64,000 bases of DNA, from the NCBI RefSeq assembly GCF_001010945.1, contig NZ_LBHB01000002.1:558001-622000 (forward strand), read 5' to 3'. The DNA comes from Aurantiacibacter luteus. GTDB lineage: Bacteria; Pseudomonadota; Alphaproteobacteria; Sphingomonadales; Sphingomonadaceae. The position numbers and the translations under genes were made by a program. Below, piece by piece: positions 9,341 through 19,205 of this stretch; within the stretch, counting starts at the first letter, position 1, and each line of letters starts with the position of its first letter. The notes beneath the pieces are model-generated. The model was not told where the DNA came from. It was given only the letters and a program-made list of their open reading frames with translations, and did not search any database.

Positions 9341-10636
9341 ATGAGCTTTCCCTGGGCCAGGCAATACACCCCCTCCAACGGGCTGACGCGCTTCCTCGAC
9401 GAGAAGTTGCCGCTGCCGCGCCTCGTCTACAACGCGGTCGGCGCGGGCTATCCCGTGCCGCGCAACCTTTCCTACTTCTGGAATTTCGGCGTGCTCGCCG
9501 GCTTTTGCCTGGTGCTGCAGATCGTCACCGGCGTGGTGCTGGCGATGCACTATGCCGCCAACGGCACGGTCGCCTTCGATTCGGTCGAGCACATTATGCG
9601 CGACGTCAATTGGGGCTGGATGCTGCGCTACGCCCACGCCAACGGCGCGAGCTTCTTCTTCATCGTCATCTACATCCACATCTTCCGCGGCTTCTTCTAC
9701 GCCAGCTACAAGCCACCGCGCGAGATGATCTGGCTGATCGGCGTGGTGATCTTCCTCCTCATGATGGCGACCGCCTTCATGGGCTACGTGCTGCCCTGGG
9801 GCCAGATGAGCTTCTGGGGCGCCAAGGTCATCACCGGCCTGTTCGGCGCGATTCCCGTGGTCGGCGAAGGCCTCCAGGTGTGGCTGCTGGGCGGCTATGC
9901 GCCCGACAACGCTGCGCTCAATCGCTTCTTCAGCCTGCACTACCTGCTGCCCTTCGTGATCGCGGGCTGCGTGATCCTGCACATCTGGGCACTGCACATC
10001 CCCGGTTCGTCCAACCCGACGGGCGTGGAAGTGAAGCAGGAGAGCGATACCCTGCCGTTCCACCCGTACTACACCGCGAAGGACGGCTTCGGCCTCGGCG
10101 TGTTCCTGCTCGCCTACTTCCTGTTCGTGTTCTTCATGCCGAACGCGCTGGGCCACCCGGACAACTACATCCCGGCGAACCCGCTCTCCACCCCGGCGCT
10201 GATCGTGCCCGAGTGGTATTTCTACCCCTTCTACGCGATCCTGCGCGCCTTTACCTTCGACTTCATCCTGCCGGCGAAGCTGTGGGGCGTGCTGGCGATG
10301 TTCGCGGCGATCCTGGTGTGGTTCTTCCTGCCCTGGCTCGATCGAGGACCGGTGCGTTCGGGCCACTACCGCCCGCTCTTCCGCAAGTTCTTCTGGTTCG
10401 GGCTCATCCCCTGCATGGCCGCGCTGTTCTACCTCGGCGGCGCGCACGCGGAGGAGCCCTACATCATGCTCAGCCAGATCGCGACGGCCTACTACTTCCT
10501 GCACTTCCTCGTGATCCTGCCGATCGTCTCCTCGATCGAACGGCCCGATCCGCTGCCCTACTCCATCACCGAGGCGGTGCTGGGGTCGGACAAGAAGGCA
10601 GTGCTGGGCGAAAACGCCGAGCCGGTGGCCGTCTGA
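9341..10636 (+). CDS. petB: ubiquinol-cytochrome c reductase cytochrome b subunit
   Basis: 431 aa, the full-length fused cytochrome b of alphaproteobacteria with eight or more membrane helices. Motifs present include [12 protein letters not shown] (Qo region), [11 protein letters not shown] (the PEWY motif) and paired histidines for haems bL and bH. It follows petA after 20 bases and precedes petC, the usual bc1 operon order. Confidence 0.97.
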   Translation: MSFPWARQYTPSNGLTRFLDEKLPLPRLVYNAVGAGYPVPRNLSYFWNFGVLAGFCLVLQIVTGVVLAMHYAANGTVAFDSVEHIMRDVNWGWMLRYAHANGASFFFIVIYIHIFRGFFYASYKPPREMIWLIGVVIFLLMMATAFMGYVLPWGQMSFWGAKVITGLFGAIPVVGEGLQVWLLGGYAPDNAALNRFFSLHYLLPFVIAGCVILHIWALHIPGSSNPTGVEVKQESDTLPFHPYYTAKDGFGLGVFLLAYFLFVFFMPNALGHPDNYIPANPLSTPALIVPEWYFYPFYAILRAFTFDFILPAKLWGVLAMFAAILVWFFLPWLDRGPVRSGHYRPLFRKFFWFGLIPCMAALFYLGGAHAEEPYIMLSQIATAYYFLHFLVILPIVSSIERPDPLPYSITEAVLGSDKKAVLGENAEPVAV

Positions 10637-10668
10637 GCCAGCGTTACTGACTAAGGAAAGACGATAAG

Positions 10669-11562
10669 ATGATCCGCCTTGTTGGTATCCTCGTTGGCCT
10701 CGGCTTCGCTTTCGTGGCGCTGATCTCCTTTGCCTTCGGCATCGGCCCGGCCTTCTCGGTCCTGTCCGAGCACGGCCATTTCGTGGAACCCACCGCCGAG
10801 CACGAATTCCATCTCGAGGCGCGCGAGCCGGAGGGCGGTTTCGCCTTCGAAGGCCCCGTCGGCAAGTGGGACGTGGCGCAGCTCCAGCGCGGCTTCCAGG
10901 TTTACAAGGAGGTCTGCTCGGCATGCCACTCGCTCAACCAGGTGGCCTTCCGCGACCTGACCCAGCTCGGCTATTCCGAGGCGCAGGTGAAGGCCGAGGC
11001 GCTGACCTGGAACGTACCCGGTATCGATCCCGACACGGGCGAAGACGTGATGCGTCCGGCCCTGCCGACCGACTACTTCCCCAAGCCCTATGCCAATGCC
11101 ATCGCGGCGGCCGCTGCCAACCGCAATGCCATTCCGCCCGATCTCTCGCTGATGACCAAGGCGCGTCACGACGGCACGCACTACGTCTACTCGCTGCTGA
11201 CCGGCTACCGCGACCCCGCGACCTTCGGCCTGACGAGCGGCGAGACGCTGCGCGAGGAATTCCCCGAGTTCGAGACCCCGGAGGGGCTGCATTTCAACCC
11301 CTACTTCCCGAACCTCAACCTCGCCATGGCCGCGCCGCTCAGCGCCAACGCGGTCACCTATGCCGACGGTACCGAGGCCAGCGTGGACCAGATGGCGCAG
11401 GACGTCGCCGCCTTCCTGACCTGGACCGCCGAGCCGACGCTGGTGAAGCGCAAGCAGACGGGCTGGTGGATCATGCTGTTCACGCTGTTCGTCACCGTGC
11501 TCGCCTGGTTCGCCAAGAAGCAGGTCTGGGCCCCGGTCAAGCCGCACCGTCGCAAGGACTGA
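10669..11562 (+). CDS. petC: ubiquinol-cytochrome c reductase cytochrome c1 subunit
   Basis: 297 aa. An N-terminal signal/hydrophobic segment is followed by the haem c site C83-S-A-C86-H87 and the c1 family context SLNQVAFRDL. A C-terminal membrane anchor lies near residues 263-281 and ends in basic residues. It accepts electrons from the Rieske protein and passes them to soluble or membrane cytochrome c. AAGGA lies upstream of the start. It completes petABC. Confidence 0.96.
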   Translation: MIRLVGILVGLGFAFVALISFAFGIGPAFSVLSEHGHFVEPTAEHEFHLEAREPEGGFAFEGPVGKWDVAQLQRGFQVYKEVCSACHSLNQVAFRDLTQLGYSEAQVKAEALTWNVPGIDPDTGEDVMRPALPTDYFPKPYANAIAAAAANRNAIPPDLSLMTKARHDGTHYVYSLLTGYRDPATFGLTSGETLREEFPEFETPEGLHFNPYFPNLNLAMAAPLSANAVTYADGTEASVDQMAQDVAAFLTWTAEPTLVKRKQTGWWIMLFTLFVTVLAWFAKKQVWAPVKPHRRKD

Positions 11563-11584
11563 GGCTGGCCGGCAGGCTCACGGC

Positions 11585-12121
11585 GTGACGCCTGACGACC
11601 TTAAGGCACTCGTCCGCACAGTGCCCGGCTTTCCGAAGCCGGGCATCCTGTTCCGCGACATTACCACGCTGATTGCCCACGGCGAGGGCCTGCGCTCCAG
11701 CGTGGATGCGCTGGCCAATCTCGCGAACGGGCTGGGTGCGAGCGCCGTCGCCGGGATCGAGGCACGCGGCTTCATCTTCGGTACGGCGCTGGCCTTGGAA
11801 CTGGGCATGGGTTTCATCCCGCTCCGCAAGCCGGGCAAACTGCCCGTCGCCACGCTGCACGAGGACTACGCGCTCGAATACGGGACCGCACGGCTCGAAC
11901 TCGACCCCACGCTGGTAAACGCGGACGAGCGCGTGCTGCTGGTCGACGACCTCCTCGCCACCGGCGGCACCGCCATTGCCGCTGCGACCTTGCTGCGCCG
12001 CGCCGGCGCCGTGGTGGACCACGCGCTGTTTGTCATCGATCTGCCCGAACTTGCAGGCCGTACCGCGCTCGAGGATCATGGCCTCGCGACCCATGCGGTG
12101 ATGGCTTTCGACGGGCATTGA
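11585..12121 (+). CDS. apt: adenine phosphoribosyltransferase
   Basis: 178 aa from a GTG start. It converts adenine plus PRPP to AMP (purine salvage, cytoplasmic). The PRPP-binding loop VLLVDDLLATGGTA and the N-terminal FPKPGILFRDIT segment are characteristic, and the length is typical. It lies 22 bases after petC in the same orientation and may be read from the same message. Confidence 0.95.
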   Translation: MTPDDLKALVRTVPGFPKPGILFRDITTLIAHGEGLRSSVDALANLANGLGASAVAGIEARGFIFGTALALELGMGFIPLRKPGKLPVATLHEDYALEYGTARLELDPTLVNADERVLLVDDLLATGGTAIAAATLLRRAGAVVDHALFVIDLPELAGRTALEDHGLATHAVMAFDGH

Positions 12122-12205
12122 TCCCCGCTTGGCGGCACTTTCGGGGAAAGACTTGGCTCCTCGCTCATTGACCCCCTGACAGGGACAGGATTTCGGGGAG
12201 CATTC

Positions 12206-14089
12206 ATGGAACAGCAGGCGCTGGTGATCGCGCTGGTCGGCGTGCTCGGCATCGGCGCGCAGTGGCTGGCCTGGCGCACCGGCTGGCCGGCGATCGTGCT
12301 GATGCTGGCGGCAGGCTTCATCGCCGGGCCGATCATGGGCCAGCTCGGCTATCCGCTGATAGACCCGCGTGCGGCCTTCGGCGATCTGCTTGAGCCGATG
12401 GTGGCCATCGGTGTCGCGCTGATCCTGTTCGAAGGCGGCCTCAGCCTCGATTTCCGCGAACTGCGAAAGTACGGCGAGGGGGTCTGGCGGCTGGTCTTCC
12501 TCGGCGCCCCGCTTGCCTGGCTGTTCGGTTCGCTCGCCTGCTATTTCATCGCCGGTCTCGTGTGGCCGGTGGCGATCCTCTTCGCCGGCATCCTCGTGGT
12601 GACCGGCCCCACCGTGGTCATGCCCCTGCTGCGCCAGTCCGCCGTGCAGCAACGACCCGCCGCGCTGCTGAAATGGGAGGCCATCGTCAACGACCCCATC
12701 GGTGCGCTGTGCGCCGTGGTCGCTTATGAATACTTTCGCGCCACGGCAGAGACCGGCGGCACCGCCTTCGACGTTGTCCCGCAGATCGCGCTGGCGGGCG
12801 CCGTGGCCGGGGCCATCGGCTTCGCCGCCGCCTGGGTCATTGCCTACAGCTTCCCGCGCGGGCTGGTGCCCGAATTCCTCAAGGTGCCGGTGTTGCTCGT
12901 CGCTGTCGTTGGCACCTTTGTCCTGTGCAACAAGATCGAGCACGAGGCGGGGCTGGTGGCGGTGACGGTCATGGGCATTGCGCTCGCCAACATGCATGTC
13001 TCGAGTTTGCGGAGCATCCATCCCTTCAAGCAGAACATCGCCGTCCTGCTGGTCTCGGGCATCTTCATCCTGCTCTCGGCCTCGCTCGATCTCAACGAGC
13101 TGACCTATCTCAATCCCTTCGAGGTCTCGGGCCTCAGGCTCTACCTGTTCCTCTTCGCGCTGCTGTTCCTAGTACGTCCGGCGACCATCCTGCTCTCGCT
13201 CCTCGGCAGCTCGATCCCGTGGAACGAGCGCCTGTTCCTCTCGTGGATCGCGCCGCGCGGCATCGTGCTGGTCGCCATCAGCGGCCTGTTCGCGCTGCGC
13301 CTGAACGAGCTCGGCTACGGCGACGGTTCGATCCTCATCGGCCTCAGCTTCGCCGTGGTCGTGGCGACCGTCTTCGCCCACGGCTTCACCATCGACGTGG
13401 TCGCCAGGCTGCTCAAGGTAAAGGGTGCGGAGCGGCCCGGGGTGCTGCTGGTGGGGGCGACACCGTGGACGATAGCGCTCGCCGAGAAGCTGCACCAGCT
13501 CGAAACCCCGGTGCTGCTCGTCGATACATCGTGGCAGCGGCTGAAGCCCGCGCGGGCGAAGGGCCTGCCGACCTATCACGGCGAGATCCTCAACGAGGCG
13601 ACCGAGCACAACCTCGATCTCAACCCCTTCCAGTCGCTGGTCGCGGCCACCGACAACGAGGCCTACAACGCGCTCGTCTGTTCCGAATTCGCACCGGAGA
13701 TCGGCACCGACAAGGTTTACCAGCTGGGCGACGGGGTGGACGACGATTTCCGCGCCATCGCCGCCAGCCTGCGTGGCCGGGCGCTGTTCAAGTCCGGCTT
13801 CGGCGTGGAGGATGTGCTGGAGCGGCACGAGCAGGGCTGGATCTTCCGCCACACGCGACTGTCCGATCAGTACAAGCTCGCCGACGCGCGCGACACCCTG
13901 CCCGAGGCTGCGAACATGCTGCTCCTTCTGCGACCGTCCGGCGAGATGAAGTTCTTCACCCATGCCGCCGCGCCGGAGCCGCGCGCGGGCGACATCGTCA
14001 TCAGCTTTTCCCCGCCACGCAAGGCCGAGGAACGCGGAGCCAAGCGCGCCGCTGCCTCTGCCGCGACGGAAAAGCCGCAACCGGTTTGA
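12206..14089 (+). CDS. monovalent cation:proton antiporter (CPA1 type) with C-terminal nucleotide-binding-like domain
   Basis: 627 aa. About 12 membrane helices occupy roughly residues 5-400, with the transport motifs LILFEGGLSL, VTGPTVVMPLLRQS and WEAIVNDPIGAL. A soluble Rossmann-like TrkA-N domain follows from about 410 (VLLVGATPWTIALAEKL). This layout matches bacterial Na+/H+ or K+/H+ antiporters of the CPA1 family; the ion is not determined. GGGGAG lies just before the ATG. A short GC stem (12121-12146) separates it from apt. Confidence 0.88.
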   Translation: MEQQALVIALVGVLGIGAQWLAWRTGWPAIVLMLAAGFIAGPIMGQLGYPLIDPRAAFGDLLEPMVAIGVALILFEGGLSLDFRELRKYGEGVWRLVFLGAPLAWLFGSLACYFIAGLVWPVAILFAGILVVTGPTVVMPLLRQSAVQQRPAALLKWEAIVNDPIGALCAVVAYEYFRATAETGGTAFDVVPQIALAGAVAGAIGFAAAWVIAYSFPRGLVPEFLKVPVLLVAVVGTFVLCNKIEHEAGLVAVTVMGIALANMHVSSLRSIHPFKQNIAVLLVSGIFILLSASLDLNELTYLNPFEVSGLRLYLFLFALLFLVRPATILLSLLGSSIPWNERLFLSWIAPRGIVLVAISGLFALRLNELGYGDGSILIGLSFAVVVATVFAHGFTIDVVARLLKVKGAERPGVLLVGATPWTIALAEKLHQLETPVLLVDTSWQRLKPARAKGLPTYHGEILNEATEHNLDLNPFQSLVAATDNEAYNALVCSEFAPEIGTDKVYQLGDGVDDDFRAIAASLRGRALFKSGFGVEDVLERHEQGWIFRHTRLSDQYKLADARDTLPEAANMLLLLRPSGEMKFFTHAAAPEPRAGDIVISFSPPRKAEERGAKRAAASAATEKPQPV

Positions 14090-14099
14090 GGAGCAGGAC

Positions 14100-14783
14100 A
14101 TGATCACAATCCCCACCCGCAATACCCGGCATCTCGCGCCGCCGCTGGTGCTGGCCCTTTTCGCGCTGGCTGCCTGCGACGTGCGGCAGGACGGCGCGCC
14201 CGAACCCGGCCCTGCCGCGGCCGAGGAGACTGCTGCGCCGGCGCCGACGCAGACCACAACTCCCGCCGCCTCGATCATGCGCGACGACCTGCCCGAGGGC
14301 GAGGCGATGGACCTGCCGACGCAGCCCGTCGAACTGACCGTTCCGTTCCCTGACGGAGCCGACCTCAGCGACGGTGCCGAGCGGATGCTGGCGGGCATCA
14401 TGAACGAGGACGCGCTCGGAGAGACTTGGCCCGTCGTGCTGTCCGGCCACACCGATTCGGGCGGCAACGACCAGGCAAACCTCAGGGCTTCGCGCGCACG
14501 TGCCGAAGCGGTCGCGGCCTGGCTGGTCGAGCGCGGCGTGGCGGACGAGCGGATCGAGGTGATCGCGTTCGGCGAACAGAACCCGATCGCTCCCAATGCC
14601 TTGCCCGACGGGTCGCCCAACGAGGAAGGCCGCCGTCGCAATCGCCGTGTCGAATTGCGCATTGCACCGCCAGTGGCTCCACAGACAGCGACCGCACGTG
14701 AAGACAATGGAAGAGATCGTACCCCATCCGCCATTTCCCCCGCGACGGCCCGGACCTCCAGTCCGGCACGAGGTCAGCAATAG
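14100..14783 (+). CDS. OmpA-family peptidoglycan-binding lipoprotein
   Basis: 227 aa from the ATG at 14100 with GGAG upstream. A lipoprotein signal with LAAC lipobox (cleavage before about C25) is followed by an Ala/Pro-rich linker and a C-terminal OmpA domain. The OmpA domain has the TDSGGNDQANLRASRARAEA region and a GRRRNRRVEL end, which are the peptidoglycan (diaminopimelate) binding elements. Probably an outer-membrane anchor to the cell wall. The tail beyond the domain is low-complexity. The tRNA-Gly gene follows. Confidence 0.85.
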   Translation: MITIPTRNTRHLAPPLVLALFALAACDVRQDGAPEPGPAAAEETAAPAPTQTTTPAASIMRDDLPEGEAMDLPTQPVELTVPFPDGADLSDGAERMLAGIMNEDALGETWPVVLSGHTDSGGNDQANLRASRARAEAVAAWLVERGVADERIEVIAFGEQNPIAPNALPDGSPNEEGRRRNRRVELRIAPPVAPQTATAREDNGRDRTPSAISPATARTSSPARGQQ

Positions 14784-14829
14784 CGAGGCTTGACGAAGAC
14801 GAGCAGCCGGTGGCAAGCGGCACCAGAGC

Positions 14830-14903
<74 letters not shown>

Positions 14904-15275
14904 CTTTCCTGATCCAGCCGCAGAAAACCGCCATTCCGGAGGCGGTAGTGCGCACACCTTCGCTTACAGCTTCTTACAGAAGCTTGGGCCTGTTCCCCAA
15001 GTAGCTCTTTTTCCGAAGCGAAGTTCGGCGCCCTGTCCAGCAGAAATGTCTCTCGTCCGCTGAGGCGCTATCGAATTTTGCCTGAAATGTTCGGCATGCT
15101 GACCCATCACGATCGACCCTGTCGACGAGAACTTCGCCACTCTCGCGATCCTTGCCATGCCGAAATGCTGTTTGGCCTACGCGTGATGCTATCGGTGTTC
15201 CTACCGACTTTGCTCGTCGCGGCGCGCATGCAGTGTTGCGTTGATGTTGACGGTGCAGGCGCTACATAGCCCCGC
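14904..15275. other. intergenic region after tRNA-Gly with small stem-loops
   Basis: 372 bases without a supportable gene. It holds three short inverted repeats: ACCGCC/GGCGGT (14927-14946), AGCTTCT/AGAAGCT with a three-base loop (14968-14984), and TTGGG/CCCAA (about 14984-15000). The last is followed by a CTCTTTTT tract that could end the tRNA transcript. The remainder is A/T-richer than the flanking genes. No intact tRNA-derived repeat or integrase gene is seen. Confidence 0.5.
15241..15268 (+). promoter_or_regulatory. possible promoter of the trehalose operon
   Basis: TTGATG and TACATA hexamers are separated by 16 bases and end seven bases before the otsB ATG. If used, transcription would begin at or next to the start codon, giving a leaderless message; no Shine-Dalgarno sequence is present in front of otsB, which fits this. 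Recognised by eye only. Confidence 0.3.
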
Positions 15276-16013
15276 ATGGTTGCAACGGCCTCCGAGCCGC
15301 CGCCCTGCCTGCGGAACTTTTCAGCAGAGCACCCCGTGGCGCTATTCCTCGATTTCGACGGTACGCTGGTCGATCTCGCACCTACGCCCGAAGGCATCGT
15401 AGTGAGCGATGATTTGGCTGACGGTCTGGCCAAACTATCGGACCGGCTCGACGGTCGGCTTGCCCTTATCAGCGGGCGGGTGATTGCGGACCTCGAACGC
15501 CACTGTGGCAGTCTGACGGTCGCTTGCGGGGGATCACACGGTGCCGAACTTCGCGCCGCTACCGGACAAATGTTGGTCTCGGGAGAGCCGCTACCCGCGC
15601 CTGTGCTTCAAGAGGTATCGAACTGGGCACTTCCGCGCGACATTTTGGTAGAAGCGAAAGCGTATGGCATTGCGCTGCACACGCGAACACGACCTGCTAT
15701 GGAAGGCGAATGTGCGTTGTACCTTGAACAGGTCGCCCGGCGATCCGGGTTGGCGGTCAAGCTTGGCAAAAGGGTCGCGGAATTGATCCGCCCTGGCGCT
15801 GACAAGGGCGAGGCAGTCCGCCGTTTCATGGCGGAAATGCCATTTGCCGGAGCCTTGCCGATCTTCGTGGGTGACGACCTTACGGACGAAGACGGCTTCG
15901 AGGCCTGTTCGGCGCTAGGTGGGTTCGGCGTAGTAGTGGGTGACCGACCGAGCCAGGCTGCGCTGCACCGGCTCGACAATCCCAAGGCAGTCAGGGAGTG
16001 GCTTGAACTTTGA
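15276..16013 (+). CDS. otsB: trehalose-6-phosphate phosphatase
   Basis: 245 aa HAD-superfamily phosphatase removing phosphate from trehalose-6-phosphate. HAD motif I is D26-F-D28-G-T; motif II is the serine in LISGR; the conserved lysine lies in the GADKGEA region; motif IV is FVGDDLTDEDGF. Length matches OtsB. It has a four-base overlap with the next gene (TTGA) and leads the otsB-GH15-otsA operon. Confidence 0.93.
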   Translation: MVATASEPPPCLRNFSAEHPVALFLDFDGTLVDLAPTPEGIVVSDDLADGLAKLSDRLDGRLALISGRVIADLERHCGSLTVACGGSHGAELRAATGQMLVSGEPLPAPVLQEVSNWALPRDILVEAKAYGIALHTRTRPAMEGECALYLEQVARRSGLAVKLGKRVAELIRPGADKGEAVRRFMAEMPFAGALPIFVGDDLTDEDGFEACSALGGFGVVVGDRPSQAALHRLDNPKAVREWLEL

Positions 16014-17812
16014 CGAATGATACCTCCAATCTCGAGCTGTGGCCCATTGGCAACTGCCAGGTTTCGGGCCTCATCGACGAGGCTGCAGGGCTCGTCTGGG
16101 GCTGTGTTCCGCGCGTCGATGGCGACCCGGTCTTCTGCGCCCTGATCAACGGCGACCGGCAGGATGTCGGCGTGTGGCGGTTCGAACTGGAGGGACAGGT
16201 GAGCGCCGTGCAGCGTTACGAGCGCAACACGCCCATCCTCATTACCCGGCTGGAAGCCGACGACGGAAGCGCGGTCGAGATCACTGATTTCTGCCCTCGC
16301 TTCGAGCGCTCCGGCAGAATGTACAGGCCTGTGGCCTTCACCCGCGTGGTGCGCCCGGTGGCCGGGGCACCGCGCCTGAAGGTTCAATTGCGTCCGATGC
16401 ACGATTACGGCGCGGAAAAGGCTTCGAGCACCAACGGTACGAACCACGTCCGTTACCTCGTCGGTGAACAGGCAATGCGACTCTCGACCGACGCGCCCGT
16501 GGGGTATGTTCTGGAAGGGCGCGCCTACCGCGTCGAGAGCGACCAGCATTTTTTCCTCGGCCCCGACGAGCCCTTTTCCGGCAACTTGCGAGCCGTGGTG
16601 CGCGACATGGAGGCACTGACACGCAAGTACTGGCAACTGTGGGTTCGCGGCCTTGCCACGCCGCTCGAATGGCAGGACGAAGTCATCCGTTGCGCAATCA
16701 CGCTCAAGCTGTGCCAGCACGAGGAGACAGGCGCGATCGTCGCAGCGCTCACCACATCCATTCCGGAAGCTCCCGGCTCGGCTCGCAACTGGGACTATCG
16801 CTACTGCTGGATTCGCGATTCCTACTACACCGTCCAGGCTCTCAATCGTCTTGGCGCGCTCGACGTTCTGGAAAAATACCTCGCCTATCTGCGCAACATT
16901 GTGGACGCTGCCAAAGGTGGTCAGATCCAGCCGCTCTATTCGGTGATGGGCGATGCGCACCTGCATGAAAGCGAGGCGAAAAGCCTGGAGGGGTATCGCG
17001 GTATGGGGCCGGTGCGGATCGGCAATGCCGCATACCAGCAGGTGCAATACGACTGCTACGGTCAGATCGTTTTGCCCACGGCGCAAGCGTTCTTCGATCA
17101 ACGCCTCCTGCGCCTGGCGGATGAGCGAGATTTCGCAAGCTTGGAGCAGGTGGGCGAGTTGGCTTGGCAAAAACACGACCAGCCCGATGCGGGGCTGTGG
17201 GAGTTCCGCACCCGAAGGGAGGTCCACACCTATTCTGCCGTGATGTGCTGGGCTGCCTGCGACCGGCTGGAGAACGTAGCGCGCTGGCTGAACATGCCGG
17301 AACGCGCCGCTTACTGGGGTGAACGTGCCACCGCGATCCGCGCGCGTATCGATGCGCAGGCATGGGTCGATAATGACAATGGCGACCCGCACTACGGGGC
17401 CAGCTTCGAGACCGATTATCTCGACGCAAGCCTGCTGCAACTGGCGGAACTACGGTTCCTGCCACCCGACGATCCGAAATTCGTTTCCACCCTCACGGCG
17501 GTCGAGCGCGATCTGCGTCGCGGCGATCATATGCTCCGCTATGCCAAAGAGGATGATTTCGGCGCGCCCGAGACTGCCTTTAACATCTGCACGTTCTGGC
17601 TCATCGACGCGCTTGCGCGCAGCGGTCGACGTGACGAAGCGCGCAAACTGTTCTCGACCATGCTTGGGCACAAGACGCGATCGGGTCTCTTGTCGGAAGA
17701 CACGGATATCGAAACCGGCGAACTGTGGGGCAATTTCCCTCAGACGTATTCGCTGGTCGGGGTTATCAATTGCGCAGGCCTGTTATCCGAGAGTTGGAGC
17801 ACGGTGAGGTGA
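16010..17812 (+). CDS. glycoside hydrolase family 15 protein (glucoamylase/trehalase-like)
   Basis: 600 aa from a TTG start overlapping otsB, with GGGAG upstream. An N-terminal trehalase-like beta domain (about 1-230) is followed by an (alpha/alpha)6 GH15 catalytic barrel. The motif NWDYRYCWIRDSYY and the C-terminal ETGELWGNFPQTYSLVG segment mark the active site of bacterial GH15 enzymes, some of which are trehalases. Lying between otsB and otsA it may hydrolyse trehalose or control its level (inference). No signal peptide, so it is probably cytoplasmic. Confidence 0.88.
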   Translation: MTNDTSNLELWPIGNCQVSGLIDEAAGLVWGCVPRVDGDPVFCALINGDRQDVGVWRFELEGQVSAVQRYERNTPILITRLEADDGSAVEITDFCPRFERSGRMYRPVAFTRVVRPVAGAPRLKVQLRPMHDYGAEKASSTNGTNHVRYLVGEQAMRLSTDAPVGYVLEGRAYRVESDQHFFLGPDEPFSGNLRAVVRDMEALTRKYWQLWVRGLATPLEWQDEVIRCAITLKLCQHEETGAIVAALTTSIPEAPGSARNWDYRYCWIRDSYYTVQALNRLGALDVLEKYLAYLRNIVDAAKGGQIQPLYSVMGDAHLHESEAKSLEGYRGMGPVRIGNAAYQQVQYDCYGQIVLPTAQAFFDQRLLRLADERDFASLEQVGELAWQKHDQPDAGLWEFRTRREVHTYSAVMCWAACDRLENVARWLNMPERAAYWGERATAIRARIDAQAWVDNDNGDPHYGASFETDYLDASLLQLAELRFLPPDDPKFVSTLTAVERDLRRGDHMLRYAKEDDFGAPETAFNICTFWLIDALARSGRRDEARKLFSTMLGHKTRSGLLSEDTDIETGELWGNFPQTYSLVGVINCAGLLSESWSTVR

Positions 17813-17819
17813 GCGTAGG

Positions 17820-19205
17820 ATGAGCCGCCTCGTCGTCGTATCCAATCGCGTCGCTGTGCCGAGTGCATACGGCGAAAAGGGTGCACAAGGCGGGCTTGCA
17901 GGCGCTCTCGATGCTGCCCTGAAAGACACGAACGGACTTTGGTTCGGCTGGTCGGGAGAAGAAGCGGCGCAACCCGGACAGATACCCAATATCCAAACCA
18001 GTGACGGGGTGACTACGGCCACCATCGACCTGTCGCCGGGCAATCTTGAAGACTATTACAACGGCTACGCGAATTCCACGCTGTGGCCGCTTTTTCATTA
18101 TCGGATCGATCTGGCAAAATTCGAGCGCGAGACGGGTCGGGGCTACGAGCGGGTCAATCACCTTTTCGGCGAGGCTTTATCGCCTTTGATCGAACGGGAT
18201 GACATCGTGTGGGTGCATGACTATCACCTAATTCCCCTTGGTGACGACCTGCGCCACCGGGGCCTGACCAACCGCCTTGGCTTTTTCCTGCACACACCAT
18301 GGCCGCCGACGCGATTGTTGGTGTCGCTGCCCTACCATGAGCGCCTGGTGCGTTCGTTGCTGGCCTATGACCTTATCGGTTTCCAGTGCGAGGAATGGCT
18401 GACCAGCTTCCTCCATTACTGCCAGACCGAGCTGGGCGCAAAAATCGATCAACGAAGTGGTCGGATCCGTATCGAGGGGCGCACGGTGATTGCGCGGGCA
18501 TATCCCATCGGGATCGATTTCGAACAGTTCACCGCCCTTCGAAATTCCGGAGAGGCGCGTCAGGCCGGTCAGCGAGTGCTTTCGAGCACGCGGCGCCGGA
18601 CGGCCATGATCGGTGTGGACCGGCTCGACTATTCAAAGGGTCTGCCCGAGAGGCTCGACGGCATTGGGCGGTTCTTCGACCGCTATCCAGAGCGGGTCGG
18701 CGAACTGGTCTACATCCAGATCGCTCCGCCGAGCAGGAGCGACATCGGATCCTATCAGGACATTCGTGCCGAGCTCGAACAAAAGGCCGGCCAGATCAAT
18801 GGAGCCCGCAGCCGGATCGATCTCGTTCCGATCCGGTACGTCAATCAGGGTCATACTCCGGCAGAGCTCTACGGTATATACAACGCCTGCAAGATCGGCT
18901 TGGTCACACCCTTGCGCGATGGGATGAACCTCGTCGCTAAGGAATATGTCGCGGCGCAGGATCCCGACGATCCAGGCGTTCTGATCCTCAGCCGTTTCGC
19001 CGGGGCGGCCGAGCAACTCACGGAGGCCCTGATGGTCAACCCGCAGAGCCCCGACGACATCGCCTCGGCAATCCGGGATGCGCTCGATATGCCCTTGGAC
19101 GAACGCAAGGCTCGCTGGGAACCAATGCTAGCCAGCGTCCGCGATCAGAATGTCATCAAGTGGGCTGGAAACTTCGTGAACGACCTCGAGCAGGTAAAGC
19201 AGTGA
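17820..19205 (+). CDS. otsA: trehalose-6-phosphate synthase
   Basis: 461 aa GT20 enzyme joining UDP-glucose and glucose-6-phosphate. Signature segments are NGLWFGWSG, WVHDYHLIPL, FFLHTPWPP, GVDRLDYSKGLPERL and LRDGMNLVAKEY. Length is typical for OtsA. It is the third gene of the trehalose operon, starting eight bases after the GH15 stop. Its base composition is visibly less GC-rich than that of genes such as petB or pheT. Confidence 0.95.
   Translation: MSRLVVVSNRVAVPSAYGEKGAQGGLAGALDAALKDTNGLWFGWSGEEAAQPGQIPNIQTSDGVTTATIDLSPGNLEDYYNGYANSTLWPLFHYRIDLAKFERETGRGYERVNHLFGEALSPLIERDDIVWVHDYHLIPLGDDLRHRGLTNRLGFFLHTPWPPTRLLVSLPYHERLVRSLLAYDLIGFQCEEWLTSFLHYCQTELGAKIDQRSGRIRIEGRTVIARAYPIGIDFEQFTALRNSGEARQAGQRVLSSTRRRTAMIGVDRLDYSKGLPERLDGIGRFFDRYPERVGELVYIQIAPPSRSDIGSYQDIRAELEQKAGQINGARSRIDLVPIRYVNQGHTPAELYGIYNACKIGLVTPLRDGMNLVAKEYVAAQDPDDPGVLILSRFAGAAEQLTEALMVNPQSPDDIASAIRDALDMPLDERKARWEPMLASVRDQNVIKWAGNFVNDLEQVKQ

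Noticed and set aside
15078-15269. Small plus-strand frame between tRNA-Gly and otsB
   Set aside because: No ribosome site, no recognisable protein character, and it would run over the likely promoter.
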